64,000 nt of DNA from Biomphalaria glabrata (Eukaryota; Mollusca; Gastropoda; Planorbidae). The position numbers and the translations under genes were made by a program. The stretch covers positions 9,129,501 through 9,193,500 of the forward strand of contig NC_074716.1 in assembly GCF_947242115.1 (NCBI RefSeq). The letters are read 5' to 3'. Under the pieces are notes generated by a model. The model made no database searches. It was not told where the DNA came from and worked only from the letters and a program-made list of their open reading frames with translations. Below are positions 46,821-62,199 of the stretch, piece after piece (position 1 is the first letter of the stretch; each line of letters starts with the position of its first letter).

Positions 46821-47528
46821 GTAATACAATTGTAAAAAAATACATAAAAATAATATTTACAGCACACATAGTAATAGCAGTGGCACATACATATGCAGAA
46901 GTTTTAGTAATTGTAATCATAGTACCTAGTAGGCAGTAGTATCTGTACCTGCAACAGTAGTAGGCTGACAACCTGATGGATCCTGTGGAGAAAACAGACA
47001 AGTTAGTAAATTTCTCTCATGCACCTTTTTGATGCCCTTCATTAAGATGACTATGTCAGATTGATAAAATTGTTGGTGTTAGGGTTCGTCCTCTGGAATA
47101 ACATGTGAGGGCACGTCACATCCTGTCTTTGTTTACACGCATAGATTCCAGAGAACACTCGGTGCTGTGTCATCTCGCCGGGGTCACACATAGTGACCTC
47201 TACCTGTCACTGTTCATTCGTAACAATATAAATATTAAAATAACATGTATGAGAGGAAAAATATGATTCAAGTAAGCATCATTGAGATCATTTGTGGGAT
47301 AGAATCCAAAATGAAATATAAGCAATGATAAGCATACAAATTGAAGAGTTGTGAAACTCAAATGGTCAATTAAAACAAGTATGTGTATAATTGAGTTCAA
47401 TCCAAAGTTGGATTTAGTGAATGTAATTACTCTTTGGCGGAATTGTGAACAAAATTATTCACACTAGACAAACTTGTCCAGACTGATGAATGATTCTAAG
47501 ACAAACTGTTGAGTTAATATTTAAAATA

Positions 47529-47571
<43 letters not shown>

Positions 47572-48763
47572 GAATCTAGTCTAGGTTTGGTTGATTAAAT
47601 TATTGGCTCTGGAGGGTGTTGTGATGAGATGTTAAAATAATTATGGTCGGGCTTGTTTGTTTGTTAAAGTCTAGGGGAAATTGGATTTTTTTTATCCCAC
47701 TCACATATACAAGATATTTTAACAGGCACACCACAACTAACAATAAGATTATTATTATTATTATTATTAAGATTACTGATGAAAAAAACCCCAGAGAAAT
47801 GAAATAGATGTATTAATGTGTAAAATAATGTGTAAAATAAAATTCTCATCATAAATTGATAATCAATGAGTGAATGGTAGAGTGTTCCTATCGCCTTGTC
47901 TACTTATTTTCTTAGCTGCTAGCACATTGGATCTTTTTCTGGTGGACATAGGACTAGCACTCAGAAGGATGAATCATCTGACTCTGTCTTAGGACATTGC
48001 CTTGGGATGTCTCCATGCTGTAGGCAATCTGGCTCTAGGATTAGGCTGCTGCCTGTTCACCAGTTTATTTTCTGTAGGGAAGGTTGCTCTAAGCAGTGGG
48101 AAGTAGGCAATGCCTTTTTGCTGATAGATATCAATGATTCAGTATGTTATGGGTGGGGGATTTGGTGTGGTCGGCTCCAGTCACAGCTTTGCATGGAGAT
48201 CTGGCAGAAGTAGGCAACTGTGGGTCTACATTGATAAAGCATTTCCAGTAATAAGGCTGGGGATATGATAGACGATAAGGAAACTCCTAAAAGCATTGAG
48301 CAGGAATTCTCTTTGCAATCATTCAAATGCAGGTTTTGGTATCAATTCCAAAAAGGCATTTAAAATAATTAGGCATGAAATCTTAAAGCACACATAGTTC
48401 AATGATAAGCAAAATACAAGTGTGTTAATTACGATAAATGTTTTATCATACAAAGTATGGTTATAATAGTCAAAATTCATCCATGGAATGTGATTACATG
48501 GACAAGTAATCAATTATAGTAAAATGGGGAATGAGCATAGCACACAAAATCTAAGGAAAAGATACAAATATAATATTAGGAATCAAGTAACAGTGATAAG
48601 GGGTTGATATGATTAATCAAAACCATATTCCTCCTAGGAACTATAGCCTAATAGGAGGAAGCTGAAGGATGTTATGTGTTTGCCCTAGTGAATAAACACA
48701 ACTATTTATTTCATTTTGAACTTGTTGAGCTGCCTGCCTTTTCGTTGAGTGCCTACCCTAGAG
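46821..48763. other. Intron stretch, unassigned repeats
   Basis: Contains a TA microsatellite (47529-47570), a GC-richer block at 47080-47210 and another at 47930-48240 that look repeat-like but were not recognised. No ORF of interest. Confidence 0.4.
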
Positions 48764-50545
48764 TTACAACAATATTATTAGATTATTATCGGAGAATTTC
48801 TTGTATTCATTGAAGGCTGGCCAGTATGGATGAAAGATGTCAGAAAACCTACTCCCCCCCCCCCTCTCCCGTAGTGCTCTGGCAAGAAACTTAGCCGTTC
48901 GACTTAATGCCTCGTAGCTACCATACAATTCAAGTAACTGCTCAGGCATGTCCCCCCTTAGCTCACGGAGACGAGGGCACTCGTACAAGATGTGTGACTC
49001 TGTTTTGACACTCTCTCCACAGTGATGGCATCGGGAGTCAAAGTTTGAACGGAACCGGGCAAAGTATGCCCCAATGGGACAGTGTTCTGTCCTGCACTGG
49101 GCAATAATTGTCTGTTTGACCTCCTCAGTTGCCTCCATGGATCGTCGTGATCTGGGTGACGCATGTGCTGCCTGACACCACATGCTCTATCAGATTTCTC
49201 CCAGGACTTTAACCACTTCTCTTGAATGAGTGCTCGGATTTGTGCCGTTGCTGGTAAAAACGTGCTTGGTGCTTCGAGGTGTGTGGCTGCCAAAGCACCC
49301 TCCCTTGCGAGGGCGTCTGCCATTTAATTGTTCCTCACGCCGCAATATGAGGGCGTCCACTGCATGACAAAACTACAGCTCTAATAGCTCGGAGGACGTT
49401 ATCTGTGGCGCCGACTGCCTCTTCTACTACGGGCGACTTTATCCCGCCGCCACCCATAGCTAGGAGACTGGAGCGAGAGTCAGTGACTAGCACCACAGTA
49501 GTAGCGCTAGTATCATGTTGGGTCATTCAAGCTCTAATAGCCTCAAATGCCAGAGTTATCCCTATTAATTCAGCATCCATGGAGCATGCAGCGAGGCCGC
49601 ATGGGCCAGAGAGACGATCTGGTTCTTTCCGGTCTAGGTAGACTATAAGGGCCCCATGCCCAGATCTATCGGGGTCCCTCATTACCGACCCATCTGTATA
49701 GCAGAAAATGGCATCTGATTGGTAGGACTTTAGTGTGGCTGATGCCAAGTTTTGGAGTATGGCATGTGTTAATCGCCTCTTAGTGGCTCCTTCTTGCCCT
49801 ATAAGGGACATGCTTATTTTTGGTGCCGGCAATCTCCTCCATGGAGGGCAAGTACTAATTCTTCTAATAGGAATTCTATCAGTGGAGAGCACAGCTGATT
49901 TTGACAAATTGGCCGCAATGTGGAGGAATGATTGCATTTTTATGTGGTTCCTCTATTTCCACTGTTGCACTAAGATTGTGGTAGGTAGCCTAGAGTCGCC
50001 CCTTTTGTAGCTCTTATTGGCCGTAAGTACCGCCCTCTCCCTCCTTAAATGTAAAGGGGCCTCGTTTGTTAAGATTTCAGCAGCGTTTGTTGGGCTTGTC
50101 CGAAAGGTGCCATAAATGAACCTCAGTGCCTGTTCTTGTACTCGGTCGAGTAATTTGAGGGCAGTTTTACTAGCATATACTTGAACTGTATAGCTGTACT
50201 CAATTTGTGATCTGACTGCCCCTAAGTACAATGTGCGTGGCATGTCAGCTTTTGCACCCCACTTTGTGCTGGCCAGCTTTCTTAGTAAGGCTAACTTCTC
50301 TGAGGCTTTTCTTTCAACGTCCTGGACATGCTGGAGCATTGACAACTTTCTATTGGAACTATCCAGGGTTACCCCTAGATGTTTTGGCATTTTTTTCACC
50401 TTAGAGTAGCAGCCCACAGAGTTGAAGCTCGAATAGATGGAGCCTTAAGAATGTCGATCCCTAGGCTGAACAGGGACCAGGTCGTTTCTGCATTTATCTG
50501 AATCTGCCATTTATCGAAATACGAGGAGATGGTTTGGAGGTCAAT
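48764..50545 (-). mobile_element. I-type LINE with RNase H, 5'-truncated and broken
   Basis: On the complement it begins in the late reverse-transcriptase/thumb region (ISSYFDKWQIQINAE) and continues KHLGVTLDSSNRKLSMLQHV and LRFIYGTFRTSPTNAAEILT. An RNase H follows: CYTDGSVM, MDAELIGITLAFEAI, VTDSRSSLLA, and ADALAREGA near the end. A C-terminal CHHCGESVKTESHILYECPR gives a CCHC-like zinc site. The order RT, RNase H, CCHC fits I-clade LINEs. Several frameshifts split it into at least five ORFs. The 3' end is a TAATAATC-type tail at about 48770. It lies antisense in the zinc-finger gene intron. Confidence 0.88.
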
Positions 50546-50639
50546 TCACTTACCAGAATGAGAGGCCGATTACGACTCGGACACATTAATGAAAAAGCTG
50601 CACGATTATTGCAACCCTAGACACAATAGGGTACTAGAA

Positions 50640-51115
50640 ACTTTCCACTTTTGGATTTTACCTATCTGCTCCCCATTTGAGACCTTCCTAGCTCAACTCA
50701 AGTCTCATGCAAATAAATGTAACTTCCATGATGAGACCTTCCTAGCTCAACTCAAGTCTCATGCAAATAAATGTAACTTCCATGAGCCAGACAGAATGAA
50801 TCAATACAAAGTTTTTTTTCATCAGACAGGAAAATGCAGAAAAACTCCTGCCATGCTCAGAGCTGTCCCTTAAAAGGACCATAGAGATTTGTAGAGCTTT
50901 CGAGCAGTCAACTAACAGTTTTGGAGAAAACCGAGAAGCTCAGGCTCGCCTTAATAAAATGGACAGAACAGTACAGAAAGCACCAGTAACAACCCAAGAG
51001 TGTCGATTTCTTGGACAACACCACTCATCAGGATATAAACCAAAGTGGTTAAACACAATCAATGCACTCAATTTGAAAAGAGACAGGCTCAAGGATAAAT
51101 TCATAGTTAAAGAGT
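50640..51115 (+). mobile_element. LTR-element gag scrap
   Basis: The reading ELSLKRTIEICRAFEQS resembles the late capsid region of Ty3/gypsy gag proteins of the K02A2.6-like type. It is a broken fossil with no LTRs or pol in sight. A 53-bp direct duplication lies at about 50679-50788. Confidence 0.6.
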
Positions 51116-51197
51116 GAAAAACATTCACTAAAACTCATGAAAATACTCCTTTACATACAAGCGAGTTTTCATAACTACACTTTGTCAATTTTTTTGG

Positions 51198-51217
51198 GGG
51201 GGGGGGGGGGGGGTAAA
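51198..51217. repeat. Poly-G run
   Basis: About 19 G in a row after a T run. It is prone to length error in assembly. Confidence 0.9.
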
Positions 51218-51848
51218 ATTATTCAATTTCAATGTTAGCTTTGACTTTTTTAAAAATTAACATATACATATCAATATTTTAACATATATAGTTAAAATAA
51301 ACTGTAATCTATAAGCCATACAACCTGGCTTATTTATCAAGTCTTAAAATTTTATGTGCGCAAGTTCTAAGGACGATAGATACCCTCCGATTACAGCAAC
51401 AATTAAAATAATACAAAATGGGATTCCCGAACTCAATTTTTTAATGTTGTTCTGTTCTTAAATTAGAAGCAAGCTAAATATAATTTGTCTATATTTAGTT
51501 TGCCAGCTTTAATTTTTAAGAAATTCTTTGTTTGGTTCAGTGCACTTTAGTTTCTTTTTTCCCCCTTTATGTCCAGCGCCCCCTTATGGCCCCTATGTAC
51601 TCTGTAAAACACTTTAAAAAATAAGCTTCAGTTGCTGTCTTTGTATAGTATTAAATACTATTGCTATTACTACATGACCTTTTTTTTTTAAAAAAAAATT
51701 CTTAGCTTTAGCTTCAGACAAGTAAATTTAGACATATAATTTATTTTTTAAAATTTTCTTTAGAAATAAACATGCATGAATACAGCTCTAGTACCAGTTT
51801 AAATTAATATATTGTTTTACATAGTATTTCTTTTTTTATATTTTACAG

Positions 51849-54250
<2,402 letters not shown>

Positions 54251-54254
54251 AGCC

Positions 54255-54605
54255 ATTAAAACATATAATTTGTCGGATTTTACTGTCCTCTAACTTTAAT
54301 GACTTAAGTTCTTTAATATGGGGGAGAAAATTAAATTTTGAATCTAGAGTAAGGCCTTACAAATTTTGTAGTTTTTATAACAGGGATCTTCTTTTTGTCT
54401 AAAAATAATTCAGGGTTAGGGTGGATTTCCCTTAAATTACAATAATGCATTCCAATAGTTTTGGAGTCTGAAAACTTAAAACCATTATCGTTTGCCCAAT
54501 TTTGAATTTTATTTAAACATAATTGTCATTCTCTTTCTAAAGTATCAATATGCAAAGATGACAAAATCATCAACATACAGAGAGCATTCTATGCTATAGA
54601 ATCAG
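54255..54605 (-). mobile_element. LINE reverse-transcriptase fragment
   Basis: The complement reads SLYVDDFVI-like (broken), LEREWQLCLNKIQNWANDNG-type, GFKFSDSKTIGMHYC, then GLTLDSKFNFLPHIKELKS. This is the YxDD-to-thumb region of a jockey-type LINE. Frames are broken. It abuts the decayed finger array. Confidence 0.75.
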
Positions 54606-55015
54606 CAACAGTCTTTAAAAAATAATAGAATATATAAAAATAATACTAGCCTATAATATTTAAAGGTACTGTCCATTTGGATCTATCCAGTGCTACTTTT
54701 TCCCAGCTGCTAGTGTCAATTTTGAAGAGCTTCATGTTGCGTTTGCATACATGCAGTATTACTAATAGCAAGCAGTCCCAGGTATAGGTATAGAAATATT
54801 TAAATCAATGCACGCTTCTAACAATAAAAAAGATGAAGAAATGCTGGCTTTTGGTCAACTGTCTAGGAAACAACATGGACTCCACTATTTATATTATCCC
54901 ACTCTAACCCATATACAATAAGCTGTAGTAAACGTATAGAATCAGCAATAGTCTTTAAAAAATAATAGAATATATACAAATAATACTAGCCTAAAATATT
55001 TAAAGGTACATATAA
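54598..55015. repeat. 72-bp direct repeats around a LINE scrap
   Basis: AGAATCAGCAACAGTCTTTA...ATATTTAAAGGTAC at 54598-54668 is repeated at 54941-55012 with about three changes. Between them lies a minus-strand LINE tail piece, 54674-54755 (complement NMKLFKIDTSSWEKVALDRS), of the 1.5/13.4-kb family. Confidence 0.75.
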
Positions 55016-56345
55016 AAATATCTCTGGAAGCGCAAGCTCACATATAGGATTGTTAGTTATAATTTCTTTAATCATACTTTTGAGAAACTACCTTGTGCTC
55101 AAACATGTATGAATTTTTGTAATGAATCTCATATAATGAGTCAAGTTCTAACATCTGAAAGCTTTCTTTATTGTAAGAATGCTACTCTTTATCAAGAGAC
55201 CATAAATCAATGGTTGGTCATCAGCTTACTTTAAATGATGGAACAATATTGTATTTAGGTTTCAACCCAGTAGTTTCTGAAGATTCCATGTACACTTCTT
55301 GATTTGACTATTGCTCTTTTCACATCACTAGCATCTCTTTATTCAAAATTTGCTAAAATATCTTGTAATAATATTCTCAAACAAGCATTTACAAAAATAA
55401 ACCGCACAATGAGTAACAAGGCTTCTTCAATGAAACTTTTCCAGCATATATTACAAAATTATATTTCCTAAGACCTTGTTGAAGATATACAGTTACATTT
55501 CTTACACTGTAGTGCTCACTTTCTTTTAGGCTTTCAGCACTGCATGAAAAAGCACTGAGGAAGGCTGAACTTGATGTAAACAAACACAAATATAAGATAG
55601 GTAATTCTTTTGCCAGTGACAATCTATTTTTAAACATTTCTCAACAAATAAGGAAAGTTCAGTTTCTCGCTTAATTACGACAACATGTGATGTTTTAGGA
55701 CCCAGGGGTGATAAAAAAATAGTTATGGAACTGAATGGCTAGCTTTCTGCTTTGATTCTACTTACTAATCCCCTCATTAAAACTTAATAGTTTCAATGCC
55801 TTCTTTGCTGCTTCAGCATACCTGACACAATAAAACAGGTTTTTTTAAATCTGGCACTATTTTATGAAGACATTAATAAAAAAAATGAAGAATGTATTTT
55901 TTTTTATAAATGATCAATTTATCATGATTCACATGTGTGCTGTAGCTCTATTTTATCTCAAAGTAAATAGGCCTTTCTGGAAGTTGATGAAAAAAAAAAT
56001 AAGTACACTGAATTTCATGTTTTTGTAAAGCAAATGTTACTTTGTTTTGAAAATGTATCAAAGAGAGGACATTGGTCAGTTGTTGACATTGTGTGTCCAA
56101 TCAAACTTTGTTCTTTTTTTTTAGTGAAATAGCATGTCATGATGTGTTTCAATATCTATGCATTGATAAAACTTTTTAAAAAAATTTTTATAGTGGTATA
56201 TTTATGAAGTAATAAAGATACCCAACATTTTGACATGAAATACTTGATTATTTCTTGTGTTTTTATTTTTTGTACATTTATACATTTATTTTAATGTATT
56301 ACACCGGTTTCCGCATCTGACCCCAAAACCTCTGCAGTTGGTCTT
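55016..56345. other. Stretch with one weak exon candidate
   Basis: No repeat family recognised. At 55530-55600 an open 71-nt block between TTTCTTTTAG and GATAG|GTAATTC reads ALHEKALRKAELDV, which could be a small exon or a decayed coding scrap. Otherwise AT-rich. Confidence 0.3.
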
Positions 56346-56347
56346 TC

Positions 56348-56530
56348 AAGAATAATACCAGTTATAGTAGGCTATAAAAATAGTTGTATTTGTATGGTAT
56401 ATAATTTCTATTCAATGTGATGTCAGTAATAGACAGTGTAGATTAATTCTCTTATCTTATATAATACAAACTTTGCTTCAAAAAAGTCATGCATATTAAC
56501 CATTGACTTAAATTCTACCAAGTCACTGTT
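56348..56530 (-). mobile_element. LINE 3' tail and flank, paralogue of 28.34 kb
   Basis: 56348-56482 repeats the flank at 28335-28480. The minus-strand LINE tail continues to about 56527 (complement AGTGACTTGGTAGAATTTAA, ATGCATGACTTTTTTGAAG), with a short internal deletion compared with 62000-62160. Confidence 0.75.
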
Positions 56531-56959
56531 AAATGTTTTACTCACTTGCAGTTATGTGTAACACCTTTTTGTAACCGCTCTTATGGGGGTGGGGGTAATC
56601 ACTTAATGAGTAAATCAGATGAGATTTCTGCGGAGGCCCGAGTTCTATTAAGCCGTCATGTCATCTGTACTGTACATTTAGTTTTATTTGCGAGTACGGT
56701 AATTCTTTTATCTTTAACTCATTTGAAATATATTTATACGGAAACTAGCATTACCCAATGGCTATATATTATATATTTAGTTTGCACCAGTCATGTAACA
56801 AAATTTGTAATACATCTACACTAACAATAAAAAATGTGCAGGATTATAATTTTTTTTTTTTTTTTTACAAATTGTTATTGTTCATCTCAAGTTTATGCTT
56901 TAAGCATGTACAATGCACTAAGATCCAATCATTTTTGTGGACCAGTTGGGGTTGAGAAG

Positions 56960-57130
56960 AAGAGTCCCGCATTGAAATCCTGGTGAAGACTTATATATTA
57001 ATTTGGGATCATTATAGTGACTCTGACTCCGTGGGGGTTTGTGGTGTGAAGGAGGGTGGTCATGGTGCTAGCCACATAGCACCCTCGTTAACCGTGGGCT
57101 ACTGAAACAGACATGCCTTATCATGACATT
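56960..57130 (+). repeat. SINE, decayed
   Basis: TGAAATCCTGGTGAAGACTT, then GGTGGTCATGGTGCTAGCCA, CATAGCACCCTCGTTAACCG and TGGGCTACTGAAACAGA match the body of the SINE at 20246-20520 in plus orientation. The tRNA head is mostly lost. Confidence 0.75.
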
Positions 57131-58018
57131 TTAAACTGAAAATTCTTAAGGGGACATCCATGAACTTTGTTTCCCTGTTATAACTCTCAATCCAGGCATT
57201 GCGAGACAATTTGAAACACATTTACTAATGTACTACTACTACTTACAGGACATCCAGCTCTAATACATAAGAAGCGAAATATAGCAGTTTTATTCACAGA
57301 ATGAGTTACTGCTGAAACCGTTGAAACAGGAAGGAGTAAATAATTTCTGATAAGACTGTCTACGACTTTTTATTCTACTAATGTTAATTTGTAGAATAAG
57401 AATTTCTCTTCGTTTTATTGTAACAATTACCCGTATTAGATATCTATATATATTGTGCTTATTTTCAAATGCCTACTTTACATTATTTTGTACAGGGGAG
57501 ACTATCTAGAAGGAAGTGTGTGTGTGTTTTTTTTTTCTACGGTGGTCATAATGAAAGAAATATCACATTGCGGCTTAGTTGACCCAAAATAGAATCAGAA
57601 TTAAAACCTAAGCTGTCAGTTATTTTCATTTTTTTATGAAACGAAAAAAAAAAATTAAAAAAGATTGAATGTATTCAGCTAATTATAAACTAAGTACACT
57701 GACTGCTTAATATATATTCTCACTAATATTAAGAATATCAATGCACACAGCAAATATACTATAATTTTCCATTGTGTCGCCCCCCCCCCCCCCCCCTAGC
57801 TTTTCTATGTTGACCGATTCGGTGGGGTGGGAGGGGTCGATTCCATCAATCCCGGCCTTAACTTTCGAGCTGAGGGGGGCGGCACATTTTTTTATTGTAG
57901 AAATCATAGGGTGTTAACCTACTCAGTTACATATCTATATAATAAAAGCTGCTTATCGATATATATATATATATATTAAGGAATCTTTATATTACCGGTA
58001 TGTCATTCTCCTTCTGGC
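57131..58018. other. Stretch without recognisable genes
   Basis: AT-rich, with a poly-C run at 57781-57797. A nearby T/G-rich phrase does not match any family known to me. Confidence 0.4.
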
Positions 58019-59668
58019 TTCTTGTCCGCTTCAGTGGCGTGGGAAGGGGGGGGGGTATCTACTGCCCTTCCCACTATAGACTTTTGAGATGTGGAGGTTG
58101 TCCATTTTCTAAAGCAGAAATCGTAGTGTGTGAATAAAATTAGTTAATTAACGTATCTTTATAATATAAGCTACTAATTGATATTTTAACCAATTTTCAT
58201 ATTAAGTCTAATATATATATATATATATATATATAGGGTTAGGGCAGTGGCGTAGCTAGCTAGCCATGTGCGGGTGGTGCGGGCCGCACAGGGCATCAAG
58301 TAATGAGGGGCATCAAACCGAGCACAAAATTTCTCAGTAAAAACTGCACACATTGTACATAAATGAACAAACATGAACTACTGTATTGGATTTTAAAAAA
58401 AAATTATTTTGCCACTCTGTTGATTGATTGATAAGTCTGTCTGGCTCTCATAGTGCTATCTCAGATGGAGAAATTGTCTTTTCTACTTAAAATGGTTGAC
58501 TGCAGGGATCAAATGGTCCTAAAGGTAAAAATCTGATAATGAAAAGAATCTTGGATATCATTTATTTTCTCTCAAAGCAGATCCTGGCCTTTAATGGGCA
58601 TCACGAACGAGTTGAAGAAGAATTGTAAAGACAAAATCTCTTAAGTACGCGGATTGTTAGTTGCTATGCAGTCATAATTTTCTCACCTATTTTGGATTCT
58701 TAGCCCCTGAAATAAACGGCGGGTAAGTCTATCTTCAAAAACACTGATCGTCAATTCGAGACTGCCCACTTACATTGAAAACATTAGAAACATCGATAAC
58801 TGAAGCCGTCATAAGCCTACTTTTAGAGAATAAGGCAAGTACTCTGATCTGAGGGTTAGTGCAGAACATAAAAGACGTATTGGCCACAATAAAAAGAAGC
58901 CAATCGAAAAAGGTGAAGATTTTGTAAAAATAAACACATAAGAACCAGCTACGGATTGAGATTATATTTTTCCTAGGACGTGATAGTTCCAGAAAAAATT
59001 ACCCAAAATGATCATATGATGTTGTAAGTAAATATGAATTTTCTCGCTTTCCCAACTATTGAATCCTCAGATTGAAATCAATCTCGATAGTGCTCATTGC
59101 GACATTGACCAAAACAAATTTCGCCCGGAGCGAAAGAGGTGTCAAGAGTTTGGCACAATTTCTTCAGAAGCCCCCCTTTGACGTTCTCAAACAAGGACCT
59201 GTTTGAAATCTTGAGTTTAAAAAAAAAATAAAAAGATATCAGCTAGAATGCCACTAGATGATTCAGTTCTAAATATTGTCTTATTATTCGTGATGACTAT
59301 GCCAGATTCTGCTTTGAGAGAAAAAGAATCAAGTCCAAGATTCTCTTCAGGTAGCATTATCAGATTTTTACATATTTCTGACAATTGCGGTAAGTGTGGC
59401 TATATGCGAGCGAAGTTTTTCAGACTTAATTAAGTTGATCAAGAATTAATATCAATCAGCGATGCTTTTCACTAACTAGGCCATTGGTGGAAAACAGATT
59501 TCGATAAAAGTATTGATAGTTTTGCAACCAAGAAAGGTCGTAATATTTATTTATTGTATATTTTGTTAAAGTATAATAACGTATTTTCGTTGTTTTATAA
59601 CCGGGGGGAGGGGGGGGGGTTAGGGGGGGGGCATCATGAGGATATGCCGCACTAGGCATCAAACACCC
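58019..59668 (+). mobile_element. hAT-derived repeat, uninterrupted copy
   Basis: Paralogue of 28496-29686 plus 36229-36301, with the empty target ATGCCACTAGATGATTC at 59250. The hAT part starts CAGTGGCGTAGCTAGC at about 58246. Near the right end the plus strand keeps a decayed dimerisation tail (SPRFSSGSIIRFLHIS, KFFRLN, DFDKSIDSFATKKGRNIYL) like the ZMYM1-type hAT C-terminus. The right terminus is cut at 59668 by another element. No intact transposase. Confidence 0.75.
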
Positions 59669-59850
59669 TAGCCAGGGTTCGTACGCGGTCTGGAAAATCT
59701 GGAATTTCAAAAATTAAATTTCAGACCTGGAAAAATCTGGAAAATCACTACTTTTTTATGCGATTTATTTTTAATGTCTGGAAAAAGTCTGGAATTTGAA
59801 AAAAAAAAAAATCCGATGTCATTAAAAAATGTGGACATTTTACTTACTCC
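59669..59850. mobile_element. Left end of a CAGGGTTCGTA element
   Basis: CAGGGTTCGTACGCGGTCTG, followed by repeated GGAAAATCTGGAA words, matches the terminus type of the 18655-20824 element. The right end was not found, so its extent is unknown. Confidence 0.55.
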
Positions 59851-61062
59851 TGCATCGCATAACCGGTAAAACGCTAGATGGGTAGATCTGGTTGGACATA
59901 GAGGCATCTACTATTAGATCTAGGCCTATATGTCATGGTTGAAAACACGCGTGATCTCGGCTTTGTCGTCGAAATGCCAGTTAATTTCAACTACGATCTA
60001 GATTATATAGATATAGTCAAGATTTAGGGCCTAGTCCAGAACAAATACGCGGCTAAGGAAGCTTTAATAATTTCAATACAGACTTTCGCTAGATTTAATT
60101 CTATTCTAGATCTAGACCTACATATAGTTCTAGACCTAGTAACATGAAGTAGAAACATGAGTCCACGACATTCATTAGCTAGAGCCTATATGCTAGATTG
60201 TATATAGAGTTATTTACTTAGAATCGATGTAGCCTATTATACTAATTATAGTTGTTATAAAGCTAGGTCTAGCATCTATAAAAATACTATGTTTAGACCA
60301 GTTGCGTACCTAAGGCGGGGGGGGGGGGAGAATTTTAAGATCTCCCCGGGCCCCCTCCTGGGGGGGGGGCCCAAATGGGTCTCCGAAATTTATTTGTAAA
60401 TACATAAATTAATATATTTGATTGACAAATAGTGTCAACGGGTGTCTTTTTTTTTTTTTTCAACATTTATGGATTAAATGTATAACAAAGATTAAACCTA
60501 GATCTAGGTCTATTAGTACCTTGACTTTGTTGACATTTTAAAAATATTTTTTCCCATAGTAGGGTAACGTTGTGCAAAAAGCCCTTCTCGGGGTAAAAGG
60601 CCTTTCTTAATTTTTGTGCGAATGGCTTATTGGATGATTTCAATTAAGACTTCCTGAGATAGTTTACTTCCGTTCTTTTAATACACATTGAGCTTGGTGC
60701 TTTTCAATTTGAATTTATCGTCATAGAATGATAGATCACTTTGAATTTGTCTACCTATCTCACTATAAGGTAAGGGCTCATTTTATTTACACTTGTCTGT
60801 ATTTTTATTATGTGTTATTTTATCCTTAATTGTAAATATTCTTTGCAAAGGATTTTCTATTTACATCCTTATCATGCCTTTAAGTTTATAGTTATAGTAT
60901 AGTACTTATAGACTTATAGTATACTGTATACTTAACTTTTATACTCTTATACTATAGGTCTAGTATAACTTATAGTTATAGTTATACTTATAAACTTAAT
61001 ATAACTTATATAGTTATTATATAGTTAATATAGTTACTTAACTTATACTATATATTATATAC
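59851..61062. other. Stretch without recognisable genes
   Basis: TAGATCTA-rich DNA. A G-rich phrase at 60303-60375 (CAGTTGCGTACCTAAGGCGG start) resembles another transposon end. At 60890-61060 are repetitive TATAGTTATACTTATA words. Confidence 0.4.
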
Positions 61063-61063
61063 A

Positions 61064-62160
61064 CCACCATAGTTTGCTTAAAAAATTAAAATATTTCGGC
61101 ATTAATGGTCCACTGCATCAGTGGATTAAAGACTTTCTGATAGGGAGAGAACAAACTGTAATAATAAATGGCTCTAAATCAACACCGATAACAGTAAACT
61201 CAGGTGTACCTCAAGGTACAGTCTTGGGTCCACTACTATTTTTAATTTACATAAATGATTTACCAAATTGCATTAGTTCAGGAACAAAAGTCAGATTATT
61301 TGCAGACGATTGCATAATATATAGAACAATAAAAACAACACAAGACACAGATATTTTACAAAGAGAATTAGATGAATTACAGAAATGGGAATCAAATTGG
61401 AGCATGTCTTTCCACCCAGAAAAATGTCAGTTGTTAAGAGTAACAAAAAAACTAAAACAAATTAATTCCACTTATCTTATTCATGGCAAACCAGTATCAC
61501 AGACTAAAAATGCAAAATACCTAGGTGTTATAATAAATGAAAAACTATCATGGAATCCACATATTGATGAAACTACAAAAAAATCAAACAAAGCATTAGG
61601 ATTTATTAAAAGAAATTTCTATAAATCAAATAAGAACATAAAACTAAAATGTTACTTAACCTTGGTTAGGCCAATAATAGAATATGCATCCTCCGTTTGG
61701 GACCCCTCAACTCAAGAAAACATTAAGAAACTGGAACAGACACAAAATAGAGCAGTGAGATTCATAACAAACGAATATTCACATTTGACTAGAGTAACAC
61801 CTTTAGTAAAATCACTAAATTTAGAAAGCCTTCAGGACAGAAGGCTCAAAAGTAAAGTAGCAATCATACATAAAACACTGAACCATAATCTTCAAATACA
61901 AAAACAAAATTTAATAAAATACTCTGAAAGACACAAAGATAAAGGCACATTCCTCGTCCCATATGCTAGGACAAATTTGTACAAATACTCCTTCTTCCCT
62001 AGTGCTATTAGAGCATGGAATGGGTTGCCTGAGCTAGCCAGGAAAACCAGTGACTTGGCAGAATTTAAGTCATTGGTTAATATGCATGACTAAATGCATG
62101 ACGCGTAGGACGTAATCATCTTCTTTTTTGAAGTAACGTCTGTATTATATAAGATAAGAT
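61064..62160 (+). mobile_element. 5'-truncated LINE, CR1/jockey-like, intact RT ORF
   Basis: The ORF runs open from before 61074 to the stop at 62091-62093, ~339 residues. It enters in the reverse-transcriptase palm (HHSLLKKLKYFGINGPLHQW), with NSGVPQGTVLGPLLFLIYIN, the catalytic RLFADDCIIY, KYLGVIINEKLSWNPHID, VRPIIEYASSVWDP and the C-terminal end FFPSAIRAWNGLPELARKTS. The 3' tail ACGTAATCATCTTCTTTTTT and ATATAAGATAAGAT is the same as in the fragments at 4.4, 28.4 and 56.5 kb. No endonuclease domain: the 5' end is missing. The unbroken frame suggests recent insertion. Confidence 0.92.
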
Positions 62161-62199
62161 ATACTCACTGAACTTATAGATCTACTATTATTTAATTAT

